21,775 nucleotides of DNA, taken from the NCBI GenBank assembly GCA_037440525.1, contig JBBITW010000045.1:1-21775 (forward strand), written 5' to 3'. Made by a program: the position numbers and the translations under genes. Within the stretch, counting starts at the first letter, position 1. Each line of letters begins with the position of its first letter. The notes below the pieces were generated by a model that was not told the origin of the DNA, ran no database searches, and saw only the letters and a program-made list of their open reading frames with translations. Shown piece after piece: positions 21,462 through 21,775 of the stretch. The stretch is from JBBITW01 sp037440525. Lineage in GTDB: Bacteria > Desulfobacterota > BSN033 > UBA1163.

Positions 21462-21775
21462 ATGACCGGTCACTTGATAGAAATATTTGAAGACGCAAAA
21501 CTTGTAGAGAAGATAAAAAGGCGTTTACCTTATTTGTTCCAACTTGCAGAGTTAGAGAGTTCAAGAGCAGGCAAAACTGGAATGGAAGTGGGTTCGGTTC
21601 GTGAGCGAATAATAGTTGCTCTGCTTATTTATAAATTTGGTGAAGCTAATGTGGAGACCGAAATACCCATCACCGAGCCCGAAGTAGATGCAAAATTATT
21701 TGGTAAACCAGTATCAATTAAAACAATTACAGGTAAAAGTTTTGGCGGTGTCAAACTGATATGGACTGTTGATGC
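21462..21775 (+). CDS. Type II restriction endonuclease-like protein, ThaI-like (partial)
   Basis: This is the N-terminal 104 residues of a protein that runs off the window. It follows the attC-like site by 36 nt, so it leads cassette 2; AGGA lies about 8 nt before the ATG. The block AELESSRAGKTGMEVGSVRE (29-48), then ERIIVALLIYKFGEANVETE, resembles what I remember of ThaI-type restriction endonucleases. EPEVDAKLFGKPVSIKT contains D76 and S85-I-K87, spaced like a PD-(D/E)XK metal site. I cannot confirm the family by search. A cognate methyltransferase, if any, would lie beyond the window. Confidence 0.55.
   Translation, partial: MTGHLIEIFEDAKLVEKIKRRLPYLFQLAELESSRAGKTGMEVGSVRERIIVALLIYKFGEANVETEIPITEPEVDAKLFGKPVSIKTITGKSFGGVKLIWTVD

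Overview
The window looks like a low-GC chromosome segment from an anaerobic deltaproteobacterium (Desulfobacterota-type). This rests on three things: the yceD-rpmF-plsX-fab-rpiB-nrdR-rib-nusB gene order, a NarI/HdrD-like membrane iron-sulfur oxidoreductase, and a stand-alone carboxyltransferase subunit. No 16S rRNA or species marker is present, so the assignment is inference.

Layout. (1) 1-2252: an efp-like gene with a divergent modification loop, a small unknown gene, and an SPFH/prohibitin-like membrane protein, separated by intergenic repeats and hairpins. (2) 2392-6448: a 672-aa membrane Fe-S oxidoreductase of the EMO/HdrD type, a small exported protein, and on the minus strand a pyruvate/oxaloacetate carboxyltransferase (5S-like) without a biotin domain. 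(3) 6449-6948: a 500-bp gap with a 224-bp MITE-like element (long inverted ends, ATTAA direct repeats at both sides), followed at once by a good sigma-70 promoter. (4) 6949-18960: a long co-directional housekeeping run: yceD, rpmF, plsX, acyl-CoA dehydrogenase, fabD, fabG, acpP, fabF, rpiB, dCMP deaminase, nrdR, ribD, ribE, ribBA, ribH, nusB. It links membrane lipid synthesis with riboflavin and deoxynucleotide metabolism. Compared with the order familiar from deltaproteobacteria, fabH is missing and an acyl-CoA dehydrogenase sits in its place. glyA is also missing, and a repeat-bearing gap stands there. (5) 18997-19590: a stand-alone M17-peptidase N-domain protein whose last codons run into a second copy of the MITE family.

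(6) 19750-21775 is accessory DNA. A tyrosine recombinase gene lacking its catalytic domain is followed by what looks like an integron-type gene-cassette array. A GTTATACGC junction lies at 20381. A cassette then carries a 66-aa ORF and a 222-aa PD-(D/E)XK-like protein. A well-formed attC-like site (21338-21425) has perfectly complementary outer and inner boxes. A second cassette begins with a ThaI-like type II restriction endonuclease cut off by the window edge. This cassette pair, with nuclease-fold proteins in both cassettes and no intact integrase in view, is the most interesting part of the window.

No rRNA, tRNA, CRISPR array or FMN riboswitch was recognised.
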